Below, in pieces: positions 1-7,927 of a stretch of 64,000 nucleotides of DNA (position 1 is its first letter; every line of letters starts with the position of its first letter). The position numbers and the translations under genes are program-made. Under the pieces are notes generated by a model. It had not been told where the DNA came from. It worked only from the letters and a program-made list of their open reading frames with translations, and ran no database searches. Source of the stretch: Fibrobacter sp. UWB4 (GTDB lineage: Bacteria > Fibrobacterota > Fibrobacteria > Fibrobacterales > Fibrobacteraceae); the NCBI RefSeq assembly GCF_002210345.1, contig NZ_MWQI01000002.1, forward strand, positions 372,001-436,000, written 5' to 3'.

Positions 1-285
1 CAGTGCGTCGAAAAGTTCCCGACCGAAGGTCCGTGGCGCAGCAAGGAAAAGCCAGTGCGACTCCCAGTGGGCCGCTACTACAGCGAAATTGAAACCGCAA
101 AGGGTCTTTACGCGACATACGTTGTCGCCGCAACGACCGGTGAAAAGCCGTACCGCATCCACACACGCGGTCCGAGCTTCCCGCATATTGGAGCGATTAA
201 CAAGATGGCTCAAGGTCACAAGATTTCGGACCTCGTGACCATCATGGCAACGTTAGACCCCGTGATTCCAGAAATTGACAGGTAG
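1..285 (+). CDS. nuoD: NADH-quinone oxidoreductase subunit D (NuoD or NuoCD), C-terminal part
   Basis: The reading frame is open from base 1 and ends at TAG 283-285, so only the last 94 residues are in the window. The tail carries the family motifs GRYYSEIE, GEKPYRIHTRGPSF and the C-terminal DPVIPEIDR, all typical of the 49-kDa complex I subunit that shapes the quinone pocket next to NuoB. It is followed after 3 bp by nuoH, so it is part of the nuo operon. Whether it is a NuoCD fusion cannot be seen, because the N-terminus lies outside the window. The family assignment is secure. Confidence 0.93.
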   Translation, partial: QCVEKFPTEGPWRSKEKPVRLPVGRYYSEIETAKGLYATYVVAATTGEKPYRIHTRGPSFPHIGAINKMAQGHKISDLVTIMATLDPVIPEIDR

Positions 286-288
286 TTT

Positions 289-1410
289 ATGTTTGTACCT
301 TCAGTAACACATCCTATTGGCGACTTTGTCCGTGATTGGGTCCCGCGCCTGGCAGAATATCTGCCCGCAAACATCCAGTCCGAAGACCTCAACAGCGTCG
401 TCGCCTTCCTCATCAACGCCGTGATTTGCATTATCGCCGTTTGCGTGGTAAACATCGGTTCTGCCCCGATTCTCATTTACATGGAACGCAAGGTTTGCGC
501 CCACGTGCAATGCCGCCTTGGCCCAATGCGTCTTGGCTGGCACGGAACGCTCCAGACCATCGCGGACGTGATCAAGATGCTCTTCAAGGAAGTGTATGCT
601 CCGAGTGGGGCAGACAAGCTCATGTTCTACTTGGCTCCGCTAATCGTCTTGATTGCACCGTTTATCGTCTGCGCTTTGATTCCGTTCGACAAGAACCTTG
701 TCGTGGCCGACGTCTCGATGGGCATCCCGCTCATCATCGCGGTGAACGGCTTTGGCGTGCTTGGCATTTTGCTTGGCGGCTGGAGCAGTAACAACAAGTA
801 TTCCTTGCTCGGTGCGCTCCGCAGTGGCGCCCAGATGATCAGCTACGAAATCTCGTTTGCGATGATTCTCCTGTTCGTCGTCATGATTTCTGGTTCTACG
901 AACCTCATGAGCATTACGATGGGCCAGGAAGGAACCATTTTTGACTGGTGGATTTTCAAAATCCCGGTCCTCGGTTTCATAGCATTCATCCTCTTCTTTA
1001 TTTCTAGTACCGCCGAAATGAACCGCGCTCCGTTCGACATTGCCGAAGCAGAACAGGAACTCACGGGCGGTTACCACACAGAATACAATGGCACTCCGTT
1101 TGCCATGTTCTACCTCGCCGAATACATCGCGCTCATCACAAACTCCGCACTCGCAACCACATGCTTCCTCGGTGGATTCTTCCCGCCGTGCATCGGCATT
1201 GCCGCTGTGGACAACGTCTTGAACATGGTGCCTGGCGTCGTATGGTTCTTCGCAAAGATTTACTTTATGGTCTGGTGCTACATGATGGTCCGCTGGACGT
1301 TCGTGCGCCCGCGTGTAGACCAGCTCATGGACTTTGAATGGAAATTCCTTTTGCCGGTAAACCTAGTGTTGCTCGTCGCTGGCGCAGCCTTTATCGCAAT
1401 TGGTGGTTAG
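289..1410 (+). CDS. nuoH: NADH-quinone oxidoreductase subunit H
   Basis: This 373-residue membrane subunit anchors the peripheral arm and forms the quinone channel. Family signatures are visible: ERKVCAHVQCRLGP near residue 65, then the AD-x2-K element, and EMNRAPFDIAEAEQELTGGY near residue 245, the conserved cytoplasmic loop of NuoH. About eight hydrophobic helices are evident. The N-terminus is about 40 residues longer than in E. coli NuoH and begins with a soluble stretch. The gene follows nuoD directly; in operons with a complete NADH module, nuoE, nuoF and nuoG would lie between them. Start ATG 289 leaves a 3-bp gap to nuoD. Confidence 0.95.
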   Translation: MFVPSVTHPIGDFVRDWVPRLAEYLPANIQSEDLNSVVAFLINAVICIIAVCVVNIGSAPILIYMERKVCAHVQCRLGPMRLGWHGTLQTIADVIKMLFKEVYAPSGADKLMFYLAPLIVLIAPFIVCALIPFDKNLVVADVSMGIPLIIAVNGFGVLGILLGGWSSNNKYSLLGALRSGAQMISYEISFAMILLFVVMISGSTNLMSITMGQEGTIFDWWIFKIPVLGFIAFILFFISSTAEMNRAPFDIAEAEQELTGGYHTEYNGTPFAMFYLAEYIALITNSALATTCFLGGFFPPCIGIAAVDNVLNMVPGVVWFFAKIYFMVWCYMMVRWTFVRPRVDQLMDFEWKFLLPVNLVLLVAGAAFIAIGG

Positions 1411-1413
1411 TTT

Positions 1414-1887
1414 ATGCAAGAAAAGATTTCAACATTACAATATATCAAGCGCTACTTGAAGCGTTGCATTACGGGTCCGTGGAGCCTTATTTGCGGATTG
1501 TCCGTGACGCTCAAGTATTTTTTCAATCCTAAGCGCATCGTTACGGAACAGTACCCCGAAAACAGGAAGACGCTCAAAATGCACGACCGCTACCGCGGCC
1601 GCCTCGAGATGATCGAAGATGCAGATGGCAACAACCACTGCACTGCTTGCGGCATGTGCGAACGCGCCTGCCCGAACGCCTCCATCAACGTGCTTGCCAC
1701 AAAGAACATTGCGGGCAAGAAAGTTCTCGGACGTTACGTGTACCACTTCGCGAGTTGCACCCAGTGCGGCCTCTGCGTGGAAGCCTGCCCGTTTGGAGCC
1801 ATCCAGATGAGCCCCGCTTTCGAAGTCGCGACAACCGACCCCAACGATCTCGAAATGATTTTAAATAAGAAGGAGGGACAAGGTTAA
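1414..1887 (+). CDS. nuoI: NADH-quinone oxidoreductase subunit I (two [4Fe-4S] clusters)
   Basis: This is a 157-residue ferredoxin-like subunit that passes electrons from the peripheral arm to cluster N2. Two classic 4Fe-4S motifs are visible, CTACGMCERACP near residue 72 and CTQCGLCVEACP near residue 112. An N-terminal amphipathic stretch (LKRCITGPWSLICGLSVTLK) matches the membrane-associated helix of NuoI. The stop codon TAA overlaps the ATG of nuoJ (TAATG), suggesting translational coupling. Confidence 0.95.
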   Translation: MQEKISTLQYIKRYLKRCITGPWSLICGLSVTLKYFFNPKRIVTEQYPENRKTLKMHDRYRGRLEMIEDADGNNHCTACGMCERACPNASINVLATKNIAGKKVLGRYVYHFASCTQCGLCVEACPFGAIQMSPAFEVATTDPNDLEMILNKKEGQG

Positions 1888-2459
1888 TGTTCCCGGATTT
1901 GCCTTTATCTTTCCCGATGGGTGGCATGGACATTGCGTTCTATGTCGTCGCATTCGTGATTTTAATGACGGCGGTTTGTTGCGTTGCCGTCAAAAACATC
2001 TTGCAAAGCGCAGTGTTCCTCATCTTTAGCTTTGTCACGACAGCCATCCTCTACATGCTCATGCACGCAGAATTCATTGCGCTTGCCCAGGTGATGGTTT
2101 ACGTGGGCGGTGTCGTGATTTTCGTGGTGTTTACAATTCTTCTCACAAGCCATTTGGGAGAAGACGCATTCTCAACAAAGATGCCGCGAATTTTCACGGC
2201 GTTCGTACTCTCCATCGCGTTTGTATTCGTGATGGTCAAGTGCGTTTTGCCGACTCCAGACTTGGCAAGTGGCATCGTGAACTCCCCCGCCGACTATTCT
2301 TCACTCCAGAACTTCGCCTTGCGCTTACTCGGCAATGATCCGAACGGATTCATCATCCCGTTTGAAATCGTGAGCGTACTCCTCTTGATGACGCTCATTT
2401 GCGCTATCACGGTCGCCCGCCGCACCAAGGAAGATGCCGAAGAGGAGGCTAGCAAATGA
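1887..2459 (+). CDS. nuoJ: NADH-quinone oxidoreductase subunit J
   Basis: This 190-residue membrane protein has five predicted helices. The motif AEFIALAQVMVYVGGVVIF near residue 60 contains the conserved glycine/valine pi-bulge region of helix 3 that is typical of NuoJ. It begins by overlapping nuoI (TAATG) and ends by overlapping nuoK by 4 bp (ATGA), so it belongs to a tightly coupled operon. The C-terminus is short and charged (KEDAEEEASK). Confidence 0.94.
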   Translation: MFPDLPLSFPMGGMDIAFYVVAFVILMTAVCCVAVKNILQSAVFLIFSFVTTAILYMLMHAEFIALAQVMVYVGGVVIFVVFTILLTSHLGEDAFSTKMPRIFTAFVLSIAFVFVMVKCVLPTPDLASGIVNSPADYSSLQNFALRLLGNDPNGFIIPFEIVSVLLLMTLICAITVARRTKEDAEEEASK

Positions 2460-2761
2460 ACCTTTTGAATTGCTTGATTCTCGCATTTTTGCTGTTCGGG
2501 ATTGGCGTCTGGGGCCTGATGCGCCGCCGCCATCTCATTGGCATGCTCATTTCCATTGAGCTCATGCTGAATGCCGCAAACATCAACTTTATCAGTTTCG
2601 CCTACTTCACCGCACACGATGCGACCGCAGGCGCTCTGTTCAGTATCTTTGTCATTGCCGTGACGGCTTGCGAAATGGCCATCGCCCTTGCGATTATCGT
2701 GACCATGTACCGCCGCCATAAGAGTCTTGACGTTGACCAGTTGAGGGACCTCCATGATTGA
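2456..2761 (+). CDS. nuoK: NADH-quinone oxidoreductase subunit K
   Basis: At 101 residues with three membrane helices, this has the usual NuoK length. The two conserved membrane glutamates used in proton translocation are visible, one in the helix reading ISIELMLNAANINF near residue 36 and one in the helix reading VTACEMAIALAI near residue 72. It overlaps nuoJ by 4 bp and nuoL by 8 bp. Confidence 0.95.
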   Translation: MNLLNCLILAFLLFGIGVWGLMRRRHLIGMLISIELMLNAANINFISFAYFTAHDATAGALFSIFVIAVTACEMAIALAIIVTMYRRHKSLDVDQLRDLHD

Positions 2762-4709
2762 TGATATCACTCTCGGCTATTTGATTCTATTATTCCCGCT
2801 CATCACGTTCGTCGTGAACGGGCTCTTCCTCGGAAACAAGTGCGCAAAAGCGGCCGCGATTTTCGCAGTCCTCTGCAACGGCCTTGCATTTGCCGCCGCA
2901 GGCACACTCGCCTTCCACTACTTCAGCTCGGACTTTGCTCCGCAAAAGGCGATTCTCTTTGACCACACGTTTATCCCGTTCATCGGGGATTTGGTCGCAA
3001 GAATCGGCATGCTCGTAGACCCGCTCTCCGTAATGATGCTTGTGGTCGTCACGTTCATCAGCTTCATGGTGAACATCTACAGCATCGGCTACATGCGCGA
3101 AGACCGCGCCGCCGGGCGTTTCTTTGCACTGCTCTCGCTGTTCAGCTTTAGCATGCTCGGCCTCGTCGTCGCGACAAACCTTTTCCAGATGTTCATCTTC
3201 TGGGAACTCGTTGGCGTTTCGAGTTACTTGCTCATCGGTTTCTGGTACCACAAGCCAAGTGCCGTGAGCGCATCCAAGCAGGCGTTCATCCTCACCCGCT
3301 TTGCCGACAGTTTTTTCTTGCTCGGCATCGTGCTCGTGAGCTACGTCGTCGGAAGCTTCGACTTTTCGACGCTCAATTCGCTTAGCCTCATTGATTTCCA
3401 GAAAGACTTCATCAACCTCGGTCTCGTGACTGTTTCGAAATCCGAAGCACTCGTTCTCGGTTCCATCTTGATTTTCACCGGTGGCTGGGGCAAGTCCGCC
3501 ATGTTCCCGATGCATATCTGGCTTCCGAACGCGATGGAAGGTCCGACACCGGTCAGCTCTATCATTCACAGTGCAACGATGGTCGTCGCAGGCGTTTACT
3601 TGGTCGCTCGACTCTTCCCGTTCTTTGCCATTTGCGATAACGCCCTCACGCTCATCATGTGGGTTGGCGCCTTCACGATGGTATTCGCCGCCGTCATCGC
3701 TTGCACGCAAAAGGACATCAAGCGCATCCTCGCCTACTCCACGCTTTCGCAGCTCGGCTACATGATGTTTGCGCTTGGCGCTTGCAAGATTGGCCAAGTT
3801 GTCGCCGTTACTGGTTGGACAGCTTCGACATTCCACATCTTTACGCACGCCTTCTTCAAGTGCAGCTTGTTCCTCATCGCCGGTAGCTTGATTCATCAGG
3901 TCGGCACGAACGATCTCGATGCAATGGGCGGTCTCGGAAAGAAGATGAAGCTCACTTACGCCTGCACACTCATTTCGATTCTCGCGATTTCGGGCATTCC
4001 GCCATTCTCCGGATTCTTCTCCAAGGACGAAATCATTCTTGCCGCATTCCAAGGGCACCATTACGTTGTCTTTGGGCTAGCACTCCTCACGAGCGGTCTC
4101 ACGACATTCTACATGTTCCGTCTGTTCTTCCTGGCGTTCCATGGCGCTCCGCGTCACGAAGGCGTCAAGGCAGGCCATGTGCACGAAGATTTCGCGATGA
4201 CACTCCCGATTGCAATCCTTGCGATTCCGGCACTTGCAAGCGGTTTCGCCGCCCAGCCTCTTTTCGAACAGTTCTTTATTCCGGGCCAGTTGAATGTTCC
4301 GCAGCTCGTCAAGCTCGACCATGCTGAATGGCTCCCGTTTGTCGCCGTCGGCATTGCCGTTGTCGCACTCGTGATTGCCTGGTTACTTTACGCAAGCCCG
4401 TGGGCAAAAGTGAAACGCGCCCTCGACGAATCCAACCGCAGCGGCATCTACAAAGTCATTTACCACAAGTTCTATTTCGATGAAATGTACTACGCCGTCG
4501 TCCGCCAGTTTATCTTTGGCGGTATCGCACGTGTCGCCCGCGCATTCAACGATTACGTGATTGAAGGACTCCTCGCCTTTACGGTCTGGTTTGTCCACAA
4601 GCTCGGTGACTTGGTCCGTTTTGCCCAGGCCGGCTACTTGCCGTTCTACTTGGGTACTTTGATTGTTGGCGTTCTCCTTTGGCGATTCTTCGGCCAGCTT
4701 CCCCTGTAA
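2754..4709 (+). CDS. nuoL: NADH-quinone oxidoreductase subunit L (antiporter-like)
   Basis: This 651-residue polytopic protein is the distal proton-pumping, Mrp-antiporter-like subunit with the long lateral helix. The core motifs FWELVGVSSYLLIGFWY, GGWGKSAMFPMHIWLPNAMEGP (key Lys), SSIIHSATMVVAGVYL and THAFFKCSLFLIAGSLIHQ are all present. The length is slightly above E. coli NuoL (613 residues). The C-terminal section with HKFYFDEMYYAVVRQ is the usual tail before the final anchor helix. The start overlaps nuoK. Confidence 0.96.
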   Translation: MIDDITLGYLILLFPLITFVVNGLFLGNKCAKAAAIFAVLCNGLAFAAAGTLAFHYFSSDFAPQKAILFDHTFIPFIGDLVARIGMLVDPLSVMMLVVVTFISFMVNIYSIGYMREDRAAGRFFALLSLFSFSMLGLVVATNLFQMFIFWELVGVSSYLLIGFWYHKPSAVSASKQAFILTRFADSFFLLGIVLVSYVVGSFDFSTLNSLSLIDFQKDFINLGLVTVSKSEALVLGSILIFTGGWGKSAMFPMHIWLPNAMEGPTPVSSIIHSATMVVAGVYLVARLFPFFAICDNALTLIMWVGAFTMVFAAVIACTQKDIKRILAYSTLSQLGYMMFALGACKIGQVVAVTGWTASTFHIFTHAFFKCSLFLIAGSLIHQVGTNDLDAMGGLGKKMKLTYACTLISILAISGIPPFSGFFSKDEIILAAFQGHHYVVFGLALLTSGLTTFYMFRLFFLAFHGAPRHEGVKAGHVHEDFAMTLPIAILAIPALASGFAAQPLFEQFFIPGQLNVPQLVKLDHAEWLPFVAVGIAVVALVIAWLLYASPWAKVKRALDESNRSGIYKVIYHKFYFDEMYYAVVRQFIFGGIARVARAFNDYVIEGLLAFTVWFVHKLGDLVRFAQAGYLPFYLGTLIVGVLLWRFFGQLPL

Positions 4710-4718
4710 GGCGCACCC

Positions 4719-6233
4719 ATGAATACAATACTTTTTAACTCCATTTGGGTCCTCCCCCTCTTAACGGTTCTCGCCTGCGTACTGATTCCCGCCACGTACG
4801 AAAAGACGCTTAGAACCATCCATGTCACGTCGGCAACGATTGTCCTTGCAATTGTCTGCTACTTGACTTACGCTATCTATGCCCTCTCGGGAACTCCGAC
4901 AGATCCGGCTGCCGCACCGCTTGCGCTCCGATTCTTCACAGACATCCCGTGGCTCTCGATGTTCAATGCCCACTACATTGTTGGCGCTGACGGTCTCAAC
5001 ATGCTATTGCTTGCACTCACGGCGTTTATCGTCTGGGCAGGTGTGCTTGTAAGCCTCAAGATCAAAGGGAATCAGAAGATTTTCTTTGCACTTATCCAGC
5101 TCTTGGCCACAAGCGTTTACGGCGTGTACATGAGCTTTGACTTGGTGCTTTTCTTTGTGTTCTACGAAATGGAAGCACTCTGCATGTACCTCATGATTGC
5201 CTGCTACGGCAGTGGCAAGCGCGACTATGGTGGTAAAAAGCTCACATTGACGCTCGCGTTCGGTTCTTCGATGATTCTTGCAACGCTCTTCGGACTTTAC
5301 TTCGAAAGTGGCGCTACAAGCTGGAACCTCATTGAAATTGCAAAGACGACACTTCCGATGAATTTCCAGATGTGGGCGTTCCCGCTCATGTTCATGGGAT
5401 TTGCCGTTTCGAGTTCGCTCTTCCCGTTCCACTTTTGGAGTCCGGACGGTCACTCCGCCGCACCGACCGCCGTTTCGATGCTCGCTGCCGGCGTCATGAT
5501 GAAAATGGGTGCCTACGGATGCCTCCGCGTTGCCATGTTCCTCATGCCCGAAGCCGCCAAGATTTGGCTCCCGTACGTTGTAGCGCTCCTGATTTTCAAC
5601 GTGGTTCTCGGCCCGTTCATCGCCATCCGCCACAAGGACCTCAAGTATATCACCGCTTACAGTTCCATCAGCCACTTGGGCCTCATCTTCTTAGGACTTG
5701 CAGCCATGACGCCGATTGGACTTCGTGGCGCTAGCCTCCAGATGATTTCTCACGGATTCTTGACTGGGCTTTTCTTCGCGACCATCGGCATGATTTACGA
5801 ACGCACCCACACCCGTGACATCACGGAAATGGGCGGTATCATGCGCAAGATGCCGTTCCTCGGCGTAGGCTTTGTGCTTGCCGGTTTCGCAGGGCTTGGT
5901 CTCCCGGGCTTTAGCGGATTCATCGCCGAAAGCACCATTTTCATTGGCGCGTTCCAGCAAGATTCCACGCTCACGCGCATCGTGACGATTCTCGCGATTC
6001 TCTCCATCACGACGACCGCCGTCTACATTTTGCAAACAGCGAACCGCATGCTTCATGGTCCGCTCCCGCAGAAATACGAAAGCCTCACCGATGGATGCTT
6101 CCGCGAAAAGTTGGTCATTGTCGTTCTCGTTGCCTGCTTGTTGTTCATCGGTGTTTGCCCCGGCTGGATTTCAGAACTCCTGGACCAGAGCATTGCACCA
6201 ATCTTTGAAAAGATTTCATCGGCAGGTTTATAG
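4719..6233 (+). CDS. nuoM: NADH-quinone oxidoreductase subunit M (antiporter-like)
   Basis: This 504-residue, roughly 14-helix proton-pumping subunit has the typical NuoM motifs FYEMEALCMYLMI (conserved Glu), SLFPFHFWSPDGHSAAPTAVSMLAAGVMMKMGAYG, KDLKYITAYSSISHLG and PGFSGFIAE. It begins 9 bp after nuoL and lies 11 bp before nuoN. The length is normal for the family. Confidence 0.96.
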   Translation: MNTILFNSIWVLPLLTVLACVLIPATYEKTLRTIHVTSATIVLAIVCYLTYAIYALSGTPTDPAAAPLALRFFTDIPWLSMFNAHYIVGADGLNMLLLALTAFIVWAGVLVSLKIKGNQKIFFALIQLLATSVYGVYMSFDLVLFFVFYEMEALCMYLMIACYGSGKRDYGGKKLTLTLAFGSSMILATLFGLYFESGATSWNLIEIAKTTLPMNFQMWAFPLMFMGFAVSSSLFPFHFWSPDGHSAAPTAVSMLAAGVMMKMGAYGCLRVAMFLMPEAAKIWLPYVVALLIFNVVLGPFIAIRHKDLKYITAYSSISHLGLIFLGLAAMTPIGLRGASLQMISHGFLTGLFFATIGMIYERTHTRDITEMGGIMRKMPFLGVGFVLAGFAGLGLPGFSGFIAESTIFIGAFQQDSTLTRIVTILAILSITTTAVYILQTANRMLHGPLPQKYESLTDGCFREKLVIVVLVACLLFIGVCPGWISELLDQSIAPIFEKISSAGL

Positions 6234-6244
6234 TAGGTTTAATT

Positions 6245-7687
6245 ATGACAAATTTTGCAATTCCAAACTTCATTCTACCTGACGTTTTGCTGCTGATTTT
6301 CCCGTTCGTCGTGATTGGGATTCGCCTTTTCGTGACCACGCAATCCAAGGTCCCTTGGCGCATGGCAAACATCGGCTTTATCGCCATTTTCTTCTTGCTG
6401 AACGTCATCCCGCTCGCCAGCGGCAACGGCAAGTTCTTTATCTGCAACTGGAAAGTGGACGACTTTGGCGTACTCATGCGCGAAGTGCTCATGGTGAGCG
6501 CTCTGCTTGGCATGTGGCTTTCCAAGGACTACTTTGAACACGGCGCCGACAAGAAGCCTCCCATGCACCAGATTGCCGAATTCATCGGCGCCATCGCATT
6601 TGCAACGTTCGGTGGATTCACGGTCGTGAGCGCTTGCGACTTGCTCACGTTCTTCCTCGGCCTCGAAATTGCAACCATCCCGATGTACGCACTCGCCGCC
6701 TGGAACAAACGCGACCAATACGGCTCTGAAGCCGCTACCAAGTACATCTTGATGGGATCTGTCGCCACAGCATTTGAACTGTTTGGCTTCAGCTACCTCT
6801 ACGGTTTCTCCGGAAGCCTCCACTTCAACGAAATCCAGACCGCTGTCGCAAGCGGTTCTAGCCCGCTCTTGTGGATTGCCGTGCTGTTCCTCTTCTGCGG
6901 AATCGGATTCAAGCTCACGCTGTTTCCGTTCTACACCTGGGCTCCGGACGTTTACGAAGGCGCTCCGACGCCAGTAACCGCAGTGCTATCCGTGACTTCG
7001 AAGGCCACAGCCATTGCGTTCCTCGTCGTGCTCGTCTATGGCCCGCTCTCCCCGATTCAAGACAAGATAGCACCGCTCATTGCGCTCCTCGCAGGCGTCA
7101 CGCTCTTTGTCGGTAACCTCGGTGCATTAAAGCAGAGCCGTCTCCGCCGATTCATGGCTTACAGCTCTATCGCTCAGGCAGGCTACATCATGATTGCCTT
7201 GCTCGGCCCAGCAACAACAGCAAAGACAGCAATCATCTATTACCTCTTTGTCTATGCCGTTTCGAACTACCTCGCATTCTTCGTATTCGGCATCATCGGG
7301 CATCACCGCGAAGAAACATTCCAGTCGCTCCGCGGACTTTCAAAGCAAAACCCGAGCCTCGCCATCGCCCTTGCGATTTCAATGTTCAGCTTGGCAGGCA
7401 TTCCGCCTCTCGCCGGCTTCTTTGGCAAATTCCACCTGTTCTTCAGCGGAGCCTCGACAGGACATTACGCACTCGTGGCATTCGCCGTCTTGAACAACGT
7501 CATTGCGCTCTTCTACTACTTGCAGCTCATCAAGGCTGCATGGGTCGATGAACCGGACGGACATTTGAACCCGCTCCGCCTCACCAAGCGCCAGCGCGAA
7601 GTCATCATTTTGCTGAGCATCGCGGTAATCCTCCTCGGCTTTGTACCGTTCCTGAGCAACAACATCTTTGCCGGATTTATGAATTAA
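6245..7687 (+). CDS. nuoN: NADH-quinone oxidoreductase subunit N (antiporter-like)
   Basis: The last gene of the operon encodes a 480-residue third antiporter-like subunit. Family motifs are LTFFLGLEIATIPMYAL, GIGFKLTLFPFYTWAPDVYEGAPTPVTAVLSVTSKA (key Lys), RRFMAYSSIAQAGYI and AGIPPLAGFFGKF. A strong intrinsic terminator begins 50 bp downstream, so the transcript ends here. Neither nuoE, F nor G follows. Confidence 0.96.
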   Translation: MTNFAIPNFILPDVLLLIFPFVVIGIRLFVTTQSKVPWRMANIGFIAIFFLLNVIPLASGNGKFFICNWKVDDFGVLMREVLMVSALLGMWLSKDYFEHGADKKPPMHQIAEFIGAIAFATFGGFTVVSACDLLTFFLGLEIATIPMYALAAWNKRDQYGSEAATKYILMGSVATAFELFGFSYLYGFSGSLHFNEIQTAVASGSSPLLWIAVLFLFCGIGFKLTLFPFYTWAPDVYEGAPTPVTAVLSVTSKATAIAFLVVLVYGPLSPIQDKIAPLIALLAGVTLFVGNLGALKQSRLRRFMAYSSIAQAGYIMIALLGPATTAKTAIIYYLFVYAVSNYLAFFVFGIIGHHREETFQSLRGLSKQNPSLAIALAISMFSLAGIPPLAGFFGKFHLFFSGASTGHYALVAFAVLNNVIALFYYLQLIKAAWVDEPDGHLNPLRLTKRQREVIILLSIAVILLGFVPFLSNNIFAGFMN

Positions 7688-7736
7688 ACAAGGGGAAACG
7701 CCTTGATTCTCCTAACGGAGAATGACATTACAATTT

Positions 7737-7765
7737 CGCCTCCGACTAAGTCGGAGGCGTTTTTT
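7737..7765 (+). terminator. Intrinsic terminator of the nuo operon
   Basis: A perfect 10-bp stem (CGCCTCCGAC paired with GTCGGAGGCG) with a 3-nt loop (TAA) is followed directly by six T residues. It lies 50 bp after the nuoN stop codon. Confidence 0.9.
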
Positions 7766-7773
7766 CGTTCTAT

Positions 7774-7809
7774 AAAAAATACCCGAGGTCTTTGGAGTAG
7801 ATCTCGGGT
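7774..7809 (-). terminator. Terminator for the FISUMP lipoprotein gene
   Basis: Read on the minus strand, a 10-bp stem with one wobble pair (arms at 7800-7809 and 7781-7790) is followed by ATTTTTTAT. It stands about 115 bp beyond the stop codon of the minus-strand lipoprotein gene and back-to-back with the nuo terminator. The intervening hairpin at 7883-7904 has no T-run. Confidence 0.7.
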
Positions 7810-7819
7810 GAGATTTTTA

Positions 7820-7927
7820 GCGCTGCATTCGCCTCTGTGCTAGTGGACTCCTACGGAGTCCCTCGCTGTTCGGCTCAGCAATGCAGAAATGCGAGCATTT
7901 CTGCGCTGCATTCGCCTCCATGCTAGT
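7820..7927. repeat. 25-bp direct repeat pair with an intervening hairpin
   Basis: The sequence GCGCTGCATTCGCCTC-N2-TGCTAGT occurs at 7820-7844 and again at 7903-7927 with two mismatches. The second copy includes the stop codon and last bases of the minus-strand FISUMP gene. Between the copies lie a palindrome at 7846-7860 and a 10-bp stem with a 2-nt loop at 7883-7904. This resembles a small 3'-end duplication. Confidence 0.6.

Noticed and set aside
2790-4061. A 423-codon open frame antisense to nuoL
   Set aside because: The product is highly charged with no domain, and the opposite strand encodes the conserved NuoL; it is a shadow frame.
7883-7904. Strong hairpin considered as terminator of the FISUMP gene
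   Set aside because: It has no T-run on either side; the hairpin at 7774-7809 has one on the minus strand.
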